Source: Methylococcaceae bacterium
GTDB taxonomy: Bacteria; Pseudomonadota; Gammaproteobacteria; Methylococcales; Methylomonadaceae
Direction: 5' to 3'
DNA: 64,000 bases
Assembly: GCA_014191975.1 (NCBI GenBank)
Contig: BJHG01000003.1
Location: 1 to 64,000, forward strand
The notes beneath the pieces were generated by a model, which worked only from the letters and a program-made list of their open reading frames with translations, searched no databases and had not been told where the DNA came from. Shown piece by piece: positions 28,787 through 40,280 of the stretch. Both the position numbers and the translations under genes were made by a program. The number at the start of each line of letters is the position of its first letter. Position 1 is the stretch's first letter.

Positions 28787-28815
28787 AGTATAAAAGGATT
28801 CCTTTTTTTACGCAA
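28787..28815 (-). promoter_or_regulatory. Candidate pqqA promoter
   Basis: Minus strand TTGCGT-17 bp-TATACT, with palindrome AAAAGGAATCCTTTT inside the spacer. Confidence 0.45.
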
Positions 28816-28835
28816 CATTCCACAAAACAAGCTCA

Positions 28836-30416
28836 TTACAACTCACGTGTAGAACTAAATTTAATATCAGGATAACGCTCTTCAGCAAGTTGTAAATTTA
28901 CACGGCTATTCGCCACATAAACTAAATAACCTCCACCATCTTCGGCTAAATTATCAAAGGCTTTCTTTTTGAACTCATCCATTTTCACTTGATTCTCAGA
29001 GCTTACCCAACGCACCGCCGAAATTGGAATCGCGTCATAAACACATTCGACGTTGTATTCCCCTTTTAAACGATATGCCGTTACATCAAACTGCAACACA
29101 CCAACCGCGCCTAAAATTAAATCGTTGTTTTTGAACGGACGAAATAACTGCGTCGCGCCTTCTTCTGTCAATTGAATCAGCCCTTTTTGTAACGCTTTTG
29201 CACGAAGGGGATCTTTCAAAACCACCCGACGGAATAATTCGGGTGCGAAATACGGAATACCGCCATATTTCAGCGTTTCACCTTGTGTAAAGGTGTCGCC
29301 GACTTGAATAGTGCCGTGATTATGTAAGCCAATAATATCGCCCGCATACGCCTCTTCAACTGCGTTTCGCGTTGCAGCTTGAAAAGTAATCGCATTCGCA
29401 ATCTGAATACTTTTGCCTAAACGGACATGATGAATTTTCATGCCTTTATCGAATTTACCTGAACAAACTCGTAAAAATGCCACGCGGTCACGGTGCGACG
29501 GGTCCATGTTTGCTTGAACTTTAAACACAAAACCAGTGAATTTTTCTTCACTCGGTAAAACTTCGCGTTGTACCGCTTTTCTTGGTAACGGCGAAGGTGC
29601 ATATTCAGCAAACGCATCCAGCAATTCTAAAATTCCAAAATTATTCACCGCCGAGCCAAAGAAAACAGGCGTTAATGTTCCTGCCAAATAATCAGGCAAA
29701 TTAAATTCGTGGCTCGCGCCTTTGACTAACTCAATTTCGTTGCGTAATTCTTGCGCTTGGTCACCGAGCAATTCGTCCAATTTTGGATTATTTAAGCCTT
29801 TAATAACTTCGGCTTCCGCGATTTTTCCGCCGTGTTGCGCGCTAAATAAATGGATTTCGTCTTTGTAAAGGTGATAAACACCTTTAAAACGTTTGCCCAT
29901 GCCGACAGGCCATGTCATTGGCGCACATTGGATTTTTAAAACATGTTCGACTTCATCCAATAATTCAATCGGTTCGCGTCCTTCGCGGTCTAATTTGTTG
30001 ATGAACGTCAAAATCGGCGTGGTGCGTAATCGACAGACCTCCATCAAGTTAATCGTGCGCTCTTCGACACCTTTGGCCACGTCGATAATCATTAACGCAG
30101 AATCGACAGCCGTTAACGTGCGATAAGTATCTTCCGAAAAATCTTCATGTCCAGGTGTATCGAGCAAGTTAATTACACAATTTTTGTGTTCGAACTGCAT
30201 CACTGATGTGGTCACAGAAATACCACGTTCTTTTTCCATTTCCATCCAATCGGAAATCGCATGTCGAGCAGCTTTGCGACCTTTTACAGAACCCGCTAAT
30301 TGAATCGCACCACCGAATAATAATAATTTTTCGGTAACGGTGGTTTTACCCGCATCGGGGTGGGAAATAATCGCAAACGTGCGACGGCGTTGTAATTCGC
30401 TAAAATTCTGGGGCAT
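28836..30416 (-). CDS. prfC: Peptide chain release factor 3
   Basis: [34 protein letters not shown]. Confidence 0.97.
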   Translation of the reverse strand: MPQNFSELQRRRTFAIISHPDAGKTTVTEKLLLFGGAIQLAGSVKGRKAARHAISDWMEMEKERGISVTTSVMQFEHKNCVINLLDTPGHEDFSEDTYRTLTAVDSALMIIDVAKGVEERTINLMEVCRLRTTPILTFINKLDREGREPIELLDEVEHVLKIQCAPMTWPVGMGKRFKGVYHLYKDEIHLFSAQHGGKIAEAEVIKGLNNPKLDELLGDQAQELRNEIELVKGASHEFNLPDYLAGTLTPVFFGSAVNNFGILELLDAFAEYAPSPLPRKAVQREVLPSEEKFTGFVFKVQANMDPSHRDRVAFLRVCSGKFDKGMKIHHVRLGKSIQIANAITFQAATRNAVEEAYAGDIIGLHNHGTIQVGDTFTQGETLKYGGIPYFAPELFRRVVLKDPLRAKALQKGLIQLTEEGATQLFRPFKNNDLILGAVGVLQFDVTAYRLKGEYNVECVYDAIPISAVRWVSSENQVKMDEFKKKAFDNLAEDGGGYLVYVANSRVNLQLAEERYPDIKFSSTREL

Positions 30417-30438
30417 TTTGAAACTCTAAAAATGGGAA

Positions 30439-31185
30439 TTATTTATTTATATTAAACCGTTTCGCTTCAGCAGAAAGTCGGAATTTTGTCAAAAGTAACG
30501 TTTGATAATGTTTTGCCATACCTGCATTACCTGATGCACTTTCAATTTCAATGGCAATCAATAATGATTCGGGTGTATGGTCTGGAACTTGTGCGTAACG
30601 ATTTAAATAGACTTTCGCAACCGCAAAATTGCCTTGACGATAATTTACTTTCTGCATTTCGAGCAGCGCGGGTGCGTAATTTGAATTGAATTGCAAGGCT
30701 TGTGCAAAATAGGTTTCGGCTTCTGAATATTTTACTAACTGCATATAGCAACGCCCTAAATTGGTCATCGCCAACCATGGACGCTGATTTAATCCGTCTG
30801 CCGTCGCAGCTGTTAATAACGCAATACCTTTTTCTATTTCATTTTGCTCACACAAAAAACGCCCATAATTATTTTGCACACCTAAATCGTCAGGCGTTAA
30901 GCTAATCGCGGTTTGATAATGTAAGCGAGCGTCGTCAATTTTATTGAGTTTTTCATCCAAAAAAGCGAGTGCATTAAAGGCTTGTGTGTTTCTCGAATCT
31001 AGGTGAATCGCATGTTGTAGATTTTCTTTCGCAATTTCCAGCTTATTTAAATTTAAATAACGTACACCAAGCTGAAAATAAATATCAGCCGTATTGCTTT
31101 CGACAGTTTTTGCTTCATCTGTGGTTGCACAAGCCATTAAAACACATACAAAAATGCTAAAAAGGAATAATTTGAAAACTTGCAT
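30439..31185 (-). CDS. pilW: Type IV pilus biogenesis/stability TPR lipoprotein PilF/PilW
   Basis: Lipoprotein signal (LMAC), TPR repeats, adjacent to rlmN. Confidence 0.85.
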   Translation of the reverse strand: MQVFKLFLFSIFVCVLMACATTDEAKTVESNTADIYFQLGVRYLNLNKLEIAKENLQHAIHLDSRNTQAFNALAFLDEKLNKIDDARLHYQTAISLTPDDLGVQNNYGRFLCEQNEIEKGIALLTAATADGLNQRPWLAMTNLGRCYMQLVKYSEAETYFAQALQFNSNYAPALLEMQKVNYRQGNFAVAKVYLNRYAQVPDHTPESLLIAIEIESASGNAGMAKHYQTLLLTKFRLSAEAKRFNINK

Positions 31186-31188
31186 TGG

Positions 31189-32307
31189 TTACGCCATATT
31201 TTGAAGTTTTAAATGCCTACGGCTTTTATCAGCAACTTGACCAACTAATTGACCACACGCGGCATCAATATCTTCACCGCGCGTTTTGCGAACGGTCGTA
31301 ATAATTCCTGCATCGTTTAGCAGTGTTTTAAATTTCAAAATGGTTTCTTTGCTTGAGCAATTGTAAGGCGAATTCGGAAAGGGATTGAATGGAATTAAAT
31401 TGAGTTTGCATGGCACGGTTTTGAGTAATTTAATCAGCCCTTTTATGTCTTCCATTGTGTCATTGATACCGTCGAGCATCACATATTCAAACGTGATAAA
31501 CCGACGCGGCGCGATTTTGGCGTTTTCACGGCACGCTTCCATCAAAACATTTAAGGGGTATTTTTTGTTAATGGGTACAATTTCATCCCGCAATTCATCC
31601 CGCACGGCATGTAACGAAACAGCTAGACTCACGTCGCAAACCTGCGTCAAACGATCCATTGCAGGGACTACGCCCGACGTGCTAATCGTCACGCGACGTT
31701 TGGATAAACCGTAGGCGAAATCGTCCATCATCAAATTGACCGATGCGACCACGTTATCGAAATTCAACAACGGTTCGCCCATGCCCATCATCACCACGTT
31801 GGTGATTCGGTTGTCTTTGCCGACGCGATTTTGTGCGACAAATAATTGCCCGATAATTTCAGATGTAACAAGATTTCGATTAAAACCTTGTTGCGCGGTA
31901 GAACAAAATGTACACGCCAACGCACAACCGATTTGTGACGAAATACACAACGTGTTGCGACCTTCTTCGGGAATAAAAACGCTTTCAATCCGATTGCCGC
32001 AATGCGTTTGCATTGCCCATTTAATCGTGCCGTCGCTCGCGATTTGCTCCACCGCAATTTCAGGTGTGGCAATAACACAATTTTCGGTTAAATAGGCCCT
32101 AAGCGATTTGCTTATATTACTCATCGCGTCAAAATCGTACACGTTTTCTTGATAAATCCACTTCATCAATTGCGTGGCACGGAAAGGTTTTTCGCCTAAA
32201 CCAACAAAAAAGGCGGCTAAACCTTTTCTGTCGAAATCGAGCAAATTAACCTTTTTAGGATTAACAAGTTCTTGCACAGATTTCATCTGCTGTAAAAAAG
32301 TAAGCAA
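31189..32307 (-). CDS. rlmN: Dual-specificity RNA methyltransferase RlmN (start likely MKSVQELV)
   Basis: [19 protein letters not shown] radical-SAM motif, [12 protein letters not shown]. Confidence 0.96.
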   Translation of the reverse strand: MLTFLQQMKSVQELVNPKKVNLLDFDRKGLAAFFVGLGEKPFRATQLMKWIYQENVYDFDAMSNISKSLRAYLTENCVIATPEIAVEQIASDGTIKWAMQTHCGNRIESVFIPEEGRNTLCISSQIGCALACTFCSTAQQGFNRNLVTSEIIGQLFVAQNRVGKDNRITNVVMMGMGEPLLNFDNVVASVNLMMDDFAYGLSKRRVTISTSGVVPAMDRLTQVCDVSLAVSLHAVRDELRDEIVPINKKYPLNVLMEACRENAKIAPRRFITFEYVMLDGINDTMEDIKGLIKLLKTVPCKLNLIPFNPFPNSPYNCSSKETILKFKTLLNDAGIITTVRKTRGEDIDAACGQLVGQVADKSRRHLKLQNMA

Positions 32308-32692
32308 TTTCGCGTGCTGCGGTTTCTACTGCATCCGAACCGTGAACGGCATTTTCGTCAATGCTTGCAGCGAAGTCAGCGCGGATTGTGCCAGCTGCAG
32401 CTTCTTTTGGATTCGTTGCGCCCAAGATGTCACGGTGTTTTAAAACAGCGTTTTCGCCTTCTAAAACTTGCATCATAACAGGACCCGAAATCATGAAAGA
32501 CATTAAATCACCGAAAAAACCGCGTTCGCTATGTTCAGCATAAAAACCTTCTGCTTGGTCTTTCGTCAAATGAACCATTTTCGCTGCAACGATTTTCAAA
32601 TCGTTTTTTTCAAAACGACTGTAAATTTCGCCGATAACATTTTTTGCTACTGCGTCAGGTTTGATTATAGAAAAAGTACGTTCGATTGCCAT
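32261..32692 (-). CDS. ndk: Nucleoside diphosphate kinase
   Basis: [14 protein letters not shown]...[20 protein letters not shown]. Confidence 0.97.
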   Translation of the reverse strand: MAIERTFSIIKPDAVAKNVIGEIYSRFEKNDLKIVAAKMVHLTKDQAEGFYAEHSERGFFGDLMSFMISGPVMMQVLEGENAVLKHRDILGATNPKEAAAGTIRADFAASIDENAVHGSDAVETAAREIAYFFTADEICARTC

Positions 32693-32780
32693 GAATTTTA
32701 AACTCCTAAAAATTAAATTAAAAAATGAATGCGAATTATAGCGGATTTGAAGCCTATTGAGCTTGTATTTTCTGAATATT

Positions 32781-32819
32781 AAAAAGGCGCAAGCTACATT
32801 TTTGTAGCTTGCGCCTTTT
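32781..32819 (-). terminator. Strong hairpin downstream of fusA-like gene
   Basis: AAAAGGCGCAAGCTACA-TTT-TGTAGCTTGCGCCTTTT. Confidence 0.85.
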
Positions 32820-32838
32820 GCTTTAAAGCAATGAAAAA

Positions 32839-34935
32839 CTATTTTTTCTCTTTCGCTTTATTACGTTCTGCCACTTCTTTAATGACTTCGTCAGCGACAT
32901 TTTTAGGACAAGGTAAATAATGTGAGAATTCCATCGAGAATTGCCCACGACCTGAAGTCATCGTACGCAAATCACCGATATAACCGAACATTTCGCTCAA
33001 AGGCACTTCTGATTTGATACGAACGCCGGTTGCGCCAGCATCTTGTGATTTAATCATACCGCGACGACGATTTAAATCGCCGATTACGTCACCAACGTGA
33101 TCAGATGGCGTGAAAGTATCGACCGCCATAATGGGCTCAATCAATTGTGGCGCCGCTTTTGGAATAGATTGACGGAACGCTGCTTTGGCGGCGATTTCAA
33201 ATGCGATTGCTGATGAATCAACCGCGTGGAAACCACCATCCATCAACATAACTTTGAAATCTAAACAAGGGAAACCCGCCAAAACGCCTTTATCTAACAT
33301 CGATTTAAAGCCTTTTTCAACTGCAGGCCAGTATTCGCGTGGGACGTTACCGCCAGTCACTTTTGATTCAAAAACGAAACCTGAACCTGGCTCACCTGGT
33401 TCGATGATGTAGTTGATTTTGCCGTATTGACCTGAACCACCCGATTGTTTTTTGTGGGTGTATTCGTCTTCGACGGTGCGAGTAATGGTTTCGCGGTATG
33501 CCACTTGTGGTTTGCCAACGATAACGTCAACACCATGTGTACGACGCAAAATATCAACTTTGATATCTAAATGTAATTCGCCCATACCTTTCAAAATTGT
33601 TTCGCCGCTGTCTTCGTCGGTTTCAACGTGAAAAGATGGATCTTCTTGAATCATCTTGCCTAACGCAACGCCCATTTTTTCAGATGCACTTTTGTCTTTT
33701 GGCGAAATAGCTAATGAAATAACGGGATCTGGGAAAACCATTGGCTCTAAAGTCGCTGGGAATTTTGGATCACACAAAGTGTGACCTGTTTGTACGTTTT
33801 TCATACCCAAAACCGCAACAATGTCACCCGCTTGTGCTGACTCTAATTCAATACGATTGTCGGCGTGCATTTCAACGATACGACCAATACGTTCTGTTTT
33901 ACCTGTAAACGTATTTAAAACTGCAGTGCCTTTTTCTAATTTACCTGAGTAAATACGCAAGAAAGTCAATGCACCAAAACGATCATCCATAATTTTGAAT
34001 GCTAATGAACGCAAAGGTGCATCAACCGTAACCGTTGCAAATTTACCTGTTGGCTCACCATCTAAATCGACTTCTGGTTGTGGATTTACTTCGGTTGGAC
34101 AAGGTAAATAATCGATAACACCATCTAAAACTAATTGAACACCTTTGTTTTTAAATGATGAACCACAGAATGTCGGGAAGAAATCCATTTTAATTGTGCC
34201 TTTACGAAGGCAACGATTAAGGTCTTCAATGCTTGGCGAAACTTCATCGTCTAAATATTTTTCATAAATAGCGTCCTCTTGATCGATAACATCTTCAATC
34301 AATTTGATACGATATTCTTCTGCTTTTGCTTGCATATCTGCAGGCACGTCTTCAATGCTATATTTCAATGGATCGCCAGATTCATCCCAAATCCAGGCTT
34401 TCATAGTTAACAAATCTACAACACCACAGAATTTATCTTCTTCACCAATTGGCAATGTCATGATGACAGGTTTTGCTGCTAAAACATCTTCAACTTGTTT
34501 CACAACGCGATAAAAATCTGCGCCGATACGGTCTAATTTATTAACATAAATAATCCGTGAAACTTTTGAATCGTTCGCATAACGCCAGTTGGTTTCTGAT
34601 TGTGGTTCAACACCACCTGAACCACAGAATACACCTACACCACCGTCTAAAACTTTTAATGAACGGTATACTTCAATCGTAAAATCAACGTGACCAGGCG
34701 TGTCAATGATATTGAAACGGTGCTCTTTCCAGAAACAAGTCGTCGCTGCGGATTGAATAGTAATTCCACGTTCCTGCTCTTGTTCCATAAAATCTGTGGT
34801 TGCAGCGCCATCATGCACTTCGCCAATTTTGTGGATTTTGCCTGTTAATTTCAAAATACGTTCAGTTGTGGTGGTTTTGCCTGCGTCAACGTGGGCGAAA
34901 ATACCAATATTTCTGTAAAGCGATAAATCTGTCAT
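32839..34935 (-). CDS. fusA: Elongation factor G (EF-G 2-like paralog)
   Basis: [38 protein letters not shown]; not in a str operon context. Confidence 0.92.
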   Translation of the reverse strand: MTDLSLYRNIGIFAHVDAGKTTTTERILKLTGKIHKIGEVHDGAATTDFMEQEQERGITIQSAATTCFWKEHRFNIIDTPGHVDFTIEVYRSLKVLDGGVGVFCGSGGVEPQSETNWRYANDSKVSRIIYVNKLDRIGADFYRVVKQVEDVLAAKPVIMTLPIGEEDKFCGVVDLLTMKAWIWDESGDPLKYSIEDVPADMQAKAEEYRIKLIEDVIDQEDAIYEKYLDDEVSPSIEDLNRCLRKGTIKMDFFPTFCGSSFKNKGVQLVLDGVIDYLPCPTEVNPQPEVDLDGEPTGKFATVTVDAPLRSLAFKIMDDRFGALTFLRIYSGKLEKGTAVLNTFTGKTERIGRIVEMHADNRIELESAQAGDIVAVLGMKNVQTGHTLCDPKFPATLEPMVFPDPVISLAISPKDKSASEKMGVALGKMIQEDPSFHVETDEDSGETILKGMGELHLDIKVDILRRTHGVDVIVGKPQVAYRETITRTVEDEYTHKKQSGGSGQYGKINYIIEPGEPGSGFVFESKVTGGNVPREYWPAVEKGFKSMLDKGVLAGFPCLDFKVMLMDGGFHAVDSSAIAFEIAAKAAFRQSIPKAAPQLIEPIMAVDTFTPSDHVGDVIGDLNRRRGMIKSQDAGATGVRIKSEVPLSEMFGYIGDLRTMTSGRGQFSMEFSHYLPCPKNVADEVIKEVAERNKAKEKK

Positions 34936-35021
34936 GGGGTTATTTACTCTGGATAATGGAGAAATGAGGATGGTTAAAAACGAGGCATTTTAACCTAAAA
35001 ATACCTGTAAAAGATAAAAAA

Positions 35022-35798
35022 CTATAGTGCATTATGATTCTGCTGTTTCATTGTGCCTTTGTGTCCTTGTGACAAACGCAAAATCCCACGTAAAATATCG
35101 ACTTCTTTACTACGTAATTCAGCACGGTTATACATACGGCGTAATCGACGCATAAGTGAATCTTCTTTTTCAGGGTGCATAAAACCAATGTCAGCTAATG
35201 CTTCAGAAAGATGGCTATAAAATAATTCCATTTGGTGATTTGTCGCTAAATCCTGCTCATCTTCGTCACCAACAATTTTTCGAGCGACTTCACCATTTAC
35301 ATTTTGTGCTGCAATAAATAATTCATAACAAACTACCTGCACTGCGGCGGCAATATTTAACGAACTGTAATTTGGATTGCATGGTATGTGTAACAAATAG
35401 CGGCATAAATCGAGCTCTTCATTTTTCAAACCCGAGTTTTCACGTCCAAACACAATCGCAATTTTTTCATGGGCTGATTCTAAAATAACTTTTTCAGCAC
35501 ATTCTCTGGGTGTAACTTCTGACCAACTAATTGTGCGACTTCTTGCACTTGCGCCAATTACCAATGTGCAATCGGAAATTGCCTCTTGCAAGGTTGCAAA
35601 AATTTGCGCGTTCGCCAAAATATCATCTGCACCTGCGGCTCTTGCAGTGGCATCAGCATGCGGAAAAATTTTCGGCGCGACCAAACATAAATTACTCATG
35701 GTCATGTTTTTCATCGCTCGCGCTACCGCACCAATATTTCCAGAATGTGAGGTTTCAACTAATACAATTTTAATGTGAGAGAGCACAGCAAACTCCAA
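35022..35798 (-). CDS. trmJ: tRNA (cytidine/uridine-2'-O-)-methyltransferase TrmJ
   Basis: SpoU motifs GNIGAVARAMKNM, VFGRENSGL, IPCNPNYSSLNIAAAVQ. Confidence 0.92.
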   Translation of the reverse strand: MEFAVLSHIKIVLVETSHSGNIGAVARAMKNMTMSNLCLVAPKIFPHADATARAAGADDILANAQIFATLQEAISDCTLVIGASARSRTISWSEVTPRECAEKVILESAHEKIAIVFGRENSGLKNEELDLCRYLLHIPCNPNYSSLNIAAAVQVVCYELFIAAQNVNGEVARKIVGDEDEQDLATNHQMELFYSHLSEALADIGFMHPEKEDSLMRRLRRMYNRAELRSKEVDILRGILRLSQGHKGTMKQQNHNAL

Positions 35799-35879
35799 TT
35801 GGCTAAAAAACCGCTAAGTTTAGCAAAAGATTTGGTAAACTTAACGCTTAATCCGTTCATTTAAAAAAAGAAAACTCCT

Positions 35880-36677
35880 ATGCAACAACCCATGCTCAAT
35901 ATCGCGGTTCGTGCGGCTCGTGCCGCTGGCGACATTTTAATTCGTTCTGCTGACAAAGCCTCACATTTAGAAATTGAAAACAAAGGTAAAAACGATTTTG
36001 CCACTGAAATCGACAGAATGGCAGAGCGTGAAATCATTTCAATTATTAAGTCTACTTATCCTGAACACAGTATTCTTGCTGAAGAAAGTGGTGAACACGC
36101 CGGTAATGAATACCAGTGGATTATTGACCCACTTGATGGTACGACCAATTTCATTCACGGTTTCCCACAATACGCAGTTTCAATAGCCTTAAAGCATAAA
36201 GGACGATTGGAAGTTGGTGTGGTTTATGATCCATTACGAGATGAATTATTTACCGCAAAACGGGGCGGTGGTGCAATGTTGAATAATCGTAGAATTCGAG
36301 TCACTAATTTAACCAAAATGCGGGGTGCATTAATCGGAACTGGCTTTCCCTTCAAAGTTCCCCAGCATTTAGATGCGTATTTAGGGATGTTTAAAGCGGT
36401 AACATTAGATTCTGCTGGTATTCGCCGTACTGGTTCAGCGGCATTAGATTTGGCTTATTTAGCAGCTGGACGATTAGACGCATTTTGGGAAATAGAATTG
36501 AAAGAATGGGACATGGCAGCCGGTATTTTACTTGTCAAGGAAGCGGGAGGTGTCGCCACTGATTTTTCTTTTAATGATAGTTATTTGGAATCAGGTAATG
36601 TAATTGCCGCAAGTCCTCGTATGCACCAATTAATGTATCAACTGATTGAGCCACACGTTACCAACGCATTGAAATAG
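35880..36677 (+). CDS. suhB: Inositol-1-monophosphatase family protein SuhB
   Basis: WIIDPLDGTTNFIHGFP, EWDMAAGILLVKEAGG. Confidence 0.95.
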   Translation: MQQPMLNIAVRAARAAGDILIRSADKASHLEIENKGKNDFATEIDRMAEREIISIIKSTYPEHSILAEESGEHAGNEYQWIIDPLDGTTNFIHGFPQYAVSIALKHKGRLEVGVVYDPLRDELFTAKRGGGAMLNNRRIRVTNLTKMRGALIGTGFPFKVPQHLDAYLGMFKAVTLDSAGIRRTGSAALDLAYLAAGRLDAFWEIELKEWDMAAGILLVKEAGGVATDFSFNDSYLESGNVIAASPRMHQLMYQLIEPHVTNALK

Positions 36678-36711
36678 TCTATTTTTAATTAGATTAAAAA
36701 GGGTCAAAATA

Positions 36712-37656
36712 ATGGTAAAAAATAATTCTTTAACTGTTCTATTTGTGTCAATCATTACTCTTTCTGGATTTGCTAATGCTCTTCCAGCTCAGCAAGATAT
36801 ACTTCGTATACAAACGAGCGATTCAAAAAGAGGCATGGATACGGGTTTTTCGACATTGACTTCTTGGCGCAAAGGGGATGCGAATTTACATCGTGTAAAT
36901 GGTTTGATTTTTGTGAACGGTTTTGAAACAAAAAATCCAACAATCGCCGCTGAAATTGCCCACAAAGCGGCAAATGCGCTTAATGCTGATATAAATTACG
37001 ATGCCCCAACTGAACGTGGAGCATTAGCTGAATTCACAAAAGATAAAGCAGAGTTTTTAATAAGTAATAAAGAAGGTTTTGATTTAGTTCACATCACAAC
37101 ACGTGATTACGCTAATCAAAAAATCCGTTACGATATACCAAATAAAACCTTTAGCTCAGCGTTTGTTAATGTTGCAATCGATCTTGTTTATTCTGCTGAA
37201 GTTGAATTCATTGAAGGATTTTCATCTAGTATTAATAAAAAAATGGCGGGTGGTTTTGTTTCTGTCACCATTGATGATGAGCCAATTATTGAAATTAAAA
37301 CAGATGGAAAATCTCCCGAACAATTAGAATAAAGAACTCGCACAACTTATAGGTTCTAAATCTCACTTTTCTGTAACGCCAATTTACCCAAATTATGAGG
37401 AAGACCGCTCGAGGAATTACAAACATTTTACGGCGGTGAAGTGCAACTTTTTAATCTAAACGCTAAATCTATCACAATCGATGTAGCTGATTCAGGTTTA
37501 GGCGTCTTAACAAAATTTAGTTTCCCAGACGTAAACAAACCCACTGATGTTGCTAATAAAGTACCTTATATTTTTGGTGTGTTGGTTACCATTTTTTTAA
37601 GCTACCTTTTTTATGTGATGAAAATAAAAATTAGAAAAGAGGACATTCAAGACTAA
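36712..37656 (+). pseudogene. Secreted/C-terminally anchored hypothetical protein, frameshifted
   Basis: Three frame segments join: MVKNN...SPEQLE (frame 1) / KELAQLIGSKSHFSVTPIYPNYEEDRS (frame 2) / LEELQTFYGGEVQLFNLNAKS...KEDIQD (frame 1, C-terminal TM). Confidence 0.7.
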
Positions 37657-37665
37657 AAATAACAA

Positions 37666-39186
37666 TCAATGCCCCTCTGCCCCATTTTTATCTGCGCCGA
37701 CTTTCTCCAAAAGCGGCGCAAGTAACAATGCAGAAAAAAAGATAAAGGCGATAATTTGAAATAAATTATTAAACGTCATCACTTCGGCTTCGCGCCACGC
37801 TAAATTCGTTAATTGTTTCAATTCAATTTGCGTTAAATGTTGTCCGATTTCATCTGTCGCGCTAATCGATTCCCGTAACACAGCATAATGACTTTTATTT
37901 AACGTCAACATCAACGTATTCGCCACCGCCAAACCCATCGCGCCACCTAAATTTCGCATTAAATTATACAAACCGCTGGCGTTTTTCACTTCGTCCATCG
38001 GCAATAAACCCAGCGTCAACGTGTTAATCGGTAAAAAACACAACATCAACGCGCTACCGCGAATCGCTTGCGGAATGAAAAATTCCCAATAACCCGATTC
38101 TGCGGTTAATTCACCGTTCAGCCACGACCCCAAACCAAATAAACTCATGCCTAAACACAGCATTAAACGCAAATCCATTTTCTTTTCGAGTGGTCCCGCG
38201 ACAAAGGCGGACACTAACTGAAACAATCCGACGACCATCAAATAATAGCCAATTTGTAAACTGTTCAAGCCTTTGACGCTGCCCAAATAAATCGGTGTTA
38301 AATAAATAATCGTGTAAAGCCCAATGCCTAAAACAAAACTGAACGCGCAACCAACCGCGAAATTTCGATTTTTAAACGCATACAAATCAATAATTGGGTG
38401 CGGATTAACCAGTTCCCACCAAAACATCGCCGCGCCGCTCAATACCGCCACAACCGTCAACATTAAAATCAAATCATCTTCAAACCATTGATCGCGTGCG
38501 CCTTCTTCCAACACCACTTGCATACTGCCCAAACAAATCGCAATCAACGCAATGCCGATAAAATCGATTTTTTTTAGTAACGCCCAATCGGGTTTATCGA
38601 TGTCGAGAAAACTAAACACCATAAAACAAACGACAAAACCAGGAATAATGTTGATTAAAAACAGTGTGTGCCAACTGTAAGAATCGGTCAAATAACCGCC
38701 CAAAACAGGGCCAATTGTCGGAGCCATCGTGACGATTAGCCCCAAAACAATACTCATCGTCGGTTGTAATCGCGGCGGGAACAAAATGAAAATAATCGTA
38801 AAAGTCATCGGAATCATCGCGCCACCGAAAAACCCTTGAATGCAGCGAAACACAATCATCGACGGTAAATTCCACGCAAACGCACACGCCAAACTCGCCA
38901 AGGTAAAACCACCCGCCGATAAAACGTACAAATAGCGCGTCGAAAATACCCGCCCGAGCCAACCCGATAACGGAATAACAATAACTTCGGCGATTAAATA
39001 CGACGTTTGTACCCACGCGATTTCGTCTTGTGTGGCGGACAAACCCGCTTGAATTTCTTGTAACGAACTGGCGACGATTTGAATGTCTAAAACCGCCATA
39101 AATACGCCAATCGCCATGCTGAAAAAGCCAATCCATTCGCCCGTCGTTAAAATCCGTTCACCTCTTTGATTGACGGCGGCGGTCAT
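37666..39186 (-). CDS. emrB: DHA2-family MFS efflux transporter EmrB
   Basis: 14-TM MFS; MAVLDIQIVASSLQEIQAGL, QTSYLIAEVIVIPLSGWL. Confidence 0.92.
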   Translation of the reverse strand: MTAAVNQRGERILTTGEWIGFFSMAIGVFMAVLDIQIVASSLQEIQAGLSATQDEIAWVQTSYLIAEVIVIPLSGWLGRVFSTRYLYVLSAGGFTLASLACAFAWNLPSMIVFRCIQGFFGGAMIPMTFTIIFILFPPRLQPTMSIVLGLIVTMAPTIGPVLGGYLTDSYSWHTLFLINIIPGFVVCFMVFSFLDIDKPDWALLKKIDFIGIALIAICLGSMQVVLEEGARDQWFEDDLILMLTVVAVLSGAAMFWWELVNPHPIIDLYAFKNRNFAVGCAFSFVLGIGLYTIIYLTPIYLGSVKGLNSLQIGYYLMVVGLFQLVSAFVAGPLEKKMDLRLMLCLGMSLFGLGSWLNGELTAESGYWEFFIPQAIRGSALMLCFLPINTLTLGLLPMDEVKNASGLYNLMRNLGGAMGLAVANTLMLTLNKSHYAVLRESISATDEIGQHLTQIELKQLTNLAWREAEVMTFNNLFQIIAFIFFSALLLAPLLEKVGADKNGAEGH

Positions 39187-40205
39187 AGCGGTTTCACTTG
39201 CACTTTCACGTTGACAGAAAAACCCGATTTTAATAATGCGGTATTTTCGTTGGCATCAAAAACGATTTTCACTGGAACACGGCGCACGATTTTGGTGAAA
39301 TTGCCCGTCGCATTTTCGGCGGGTAAAATACTAAATTCTGAACCACTCGCGGGTGCGAAACTGTCCACTTTTCCAGTGAAATTGGTGTTCGGATACGCAT
39401 CAACGTGAATTTTGACGGGCTGACCGACTTTCATATTTTCGATTTGCGTTTCTTTAAAATTCGCTTCCACCCAGATTTTTTGCGTTTCAAGCAAATACAC
39501 CAAATTTGTTCCCGCTTGCACAAACGCGCCAATTTGCACGCCACGATGTCCAATTACGCCATCAAACGGCGCACGAATTTTGGTGTTGTCCAAATCAATT
39601 TTTGCCAACGAAACTTGCACTTGCATTTGTTTGACCCTTGCTTCGGCTTCCGAAATTTCGCTGTCAAAACTGGTAAGTTGCTTTTGTTGCGCGGAAACGG
39701 CGGCTTGCGAACCGCGCAATTCGGCGGAGACTTGTTTCGATTCGGCTTGCATTTTATCGAGTATTTGTTGCGGGGCAGAACCGCGTTCGATTAACGCCGT
39801 GAAGCGTTCCAAATCTTGCGTAATGTGGTGGCGCTTGGCTTGCACCACTGAAACTGCTGCATCTGCGCTGGCGATGTTGGCGTGTTGCGTATTTTTAGTA
39901 GCGCTAACCCTTTGAATGTGCGCTTGTGCTTCAATCACTTGTGCCTGAGAAAATTCCAGTTTTGCTTGATAATCACGTTCATCAATGACGGCGACGACGT
40001 CACCTTTTTTAACAACTTGATTATCGTCAATTCGTAAATCAATAATGTAGCCCGACACTTTGGGCGTAATCAAAACGCTGTTGGTTTTTAAATAGGCGTT
40101 GTCAGTGCTTTCGTAATGTTGGCGTTCTTCAAACCACGAAAAACCTGCCCAACTTGCACCCGTAAAAATTGAAATTAAAATTAAATAAGTAAGAAAACGT
40201 TTCAT
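39183..40205 (-). CDS. emrA: HlyD-family efflux adaptor EmrA
   Basis: STDNAYLKTNSVLITPKVSGYI, RAPFDGVIGHRGVQIGAFV. Confidence 0.92.
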   Translation of the reverse strand: MKRFLTYLILISIFTGASWAGFSWFEERQHYESTDNAYLKTNSVLITPKVSGYIIDLRIDDNQVVKKGDVVAVIDERDYQAKLEFSQAQVIEAQAHIQRVSATKNTQHANIASADAAVSVVQAKRHHITQDLERFTALIERGSAPQQILDKMQAESKQVSAELRGSQAAVSAQQKQLTSFDSEISEAEARVKQMQVQVSLAKIDLDNTKIRAPFDGVIGHRGVQIGAFVQAGTNLVYLLETQKIWVEANFKETQIENMKVGQPVKIHVDAYPNTNFTGKVDSFAPASGSEFSILPAENATGNFTKIVRRVPVKIVFDANENTALLKSGFSVNVKVQVKPL

Positions 40206-40218
40206 TGAATGACCTTGA

Positions 40219-40239
40219 TAAACTAAACAGTTTAGTTTA
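40219..40239. promoter_or_regulatory. Candidate TetR operator (perfect 10-1-10 palindrome)
   Basis: TAAACTAAAC-A-GTTTAGTTTA in the emrA/TetR divergent intergenic region. Confidence 0.75.
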
Positions 40240-40241
40240 TT

Positions 40242-40263
40242 CTAAATTATCCGTTTAATTTAG
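40242..40263. promoter_or_regulatory. Second dyad in the same intergenic region
   Basis: CTAAATTA-TCCGTT-TAATTTAG, 8-bp perfect arms. Confidence 0.45.
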
Positions 40264-40280
40264 CAAGTGTTGGTTTAAAA

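Noticed and set aside
33185-34513. Short ORFs overlapping fusA
   Set aside because: Alternate frames of a highly conserved EF-G gene.
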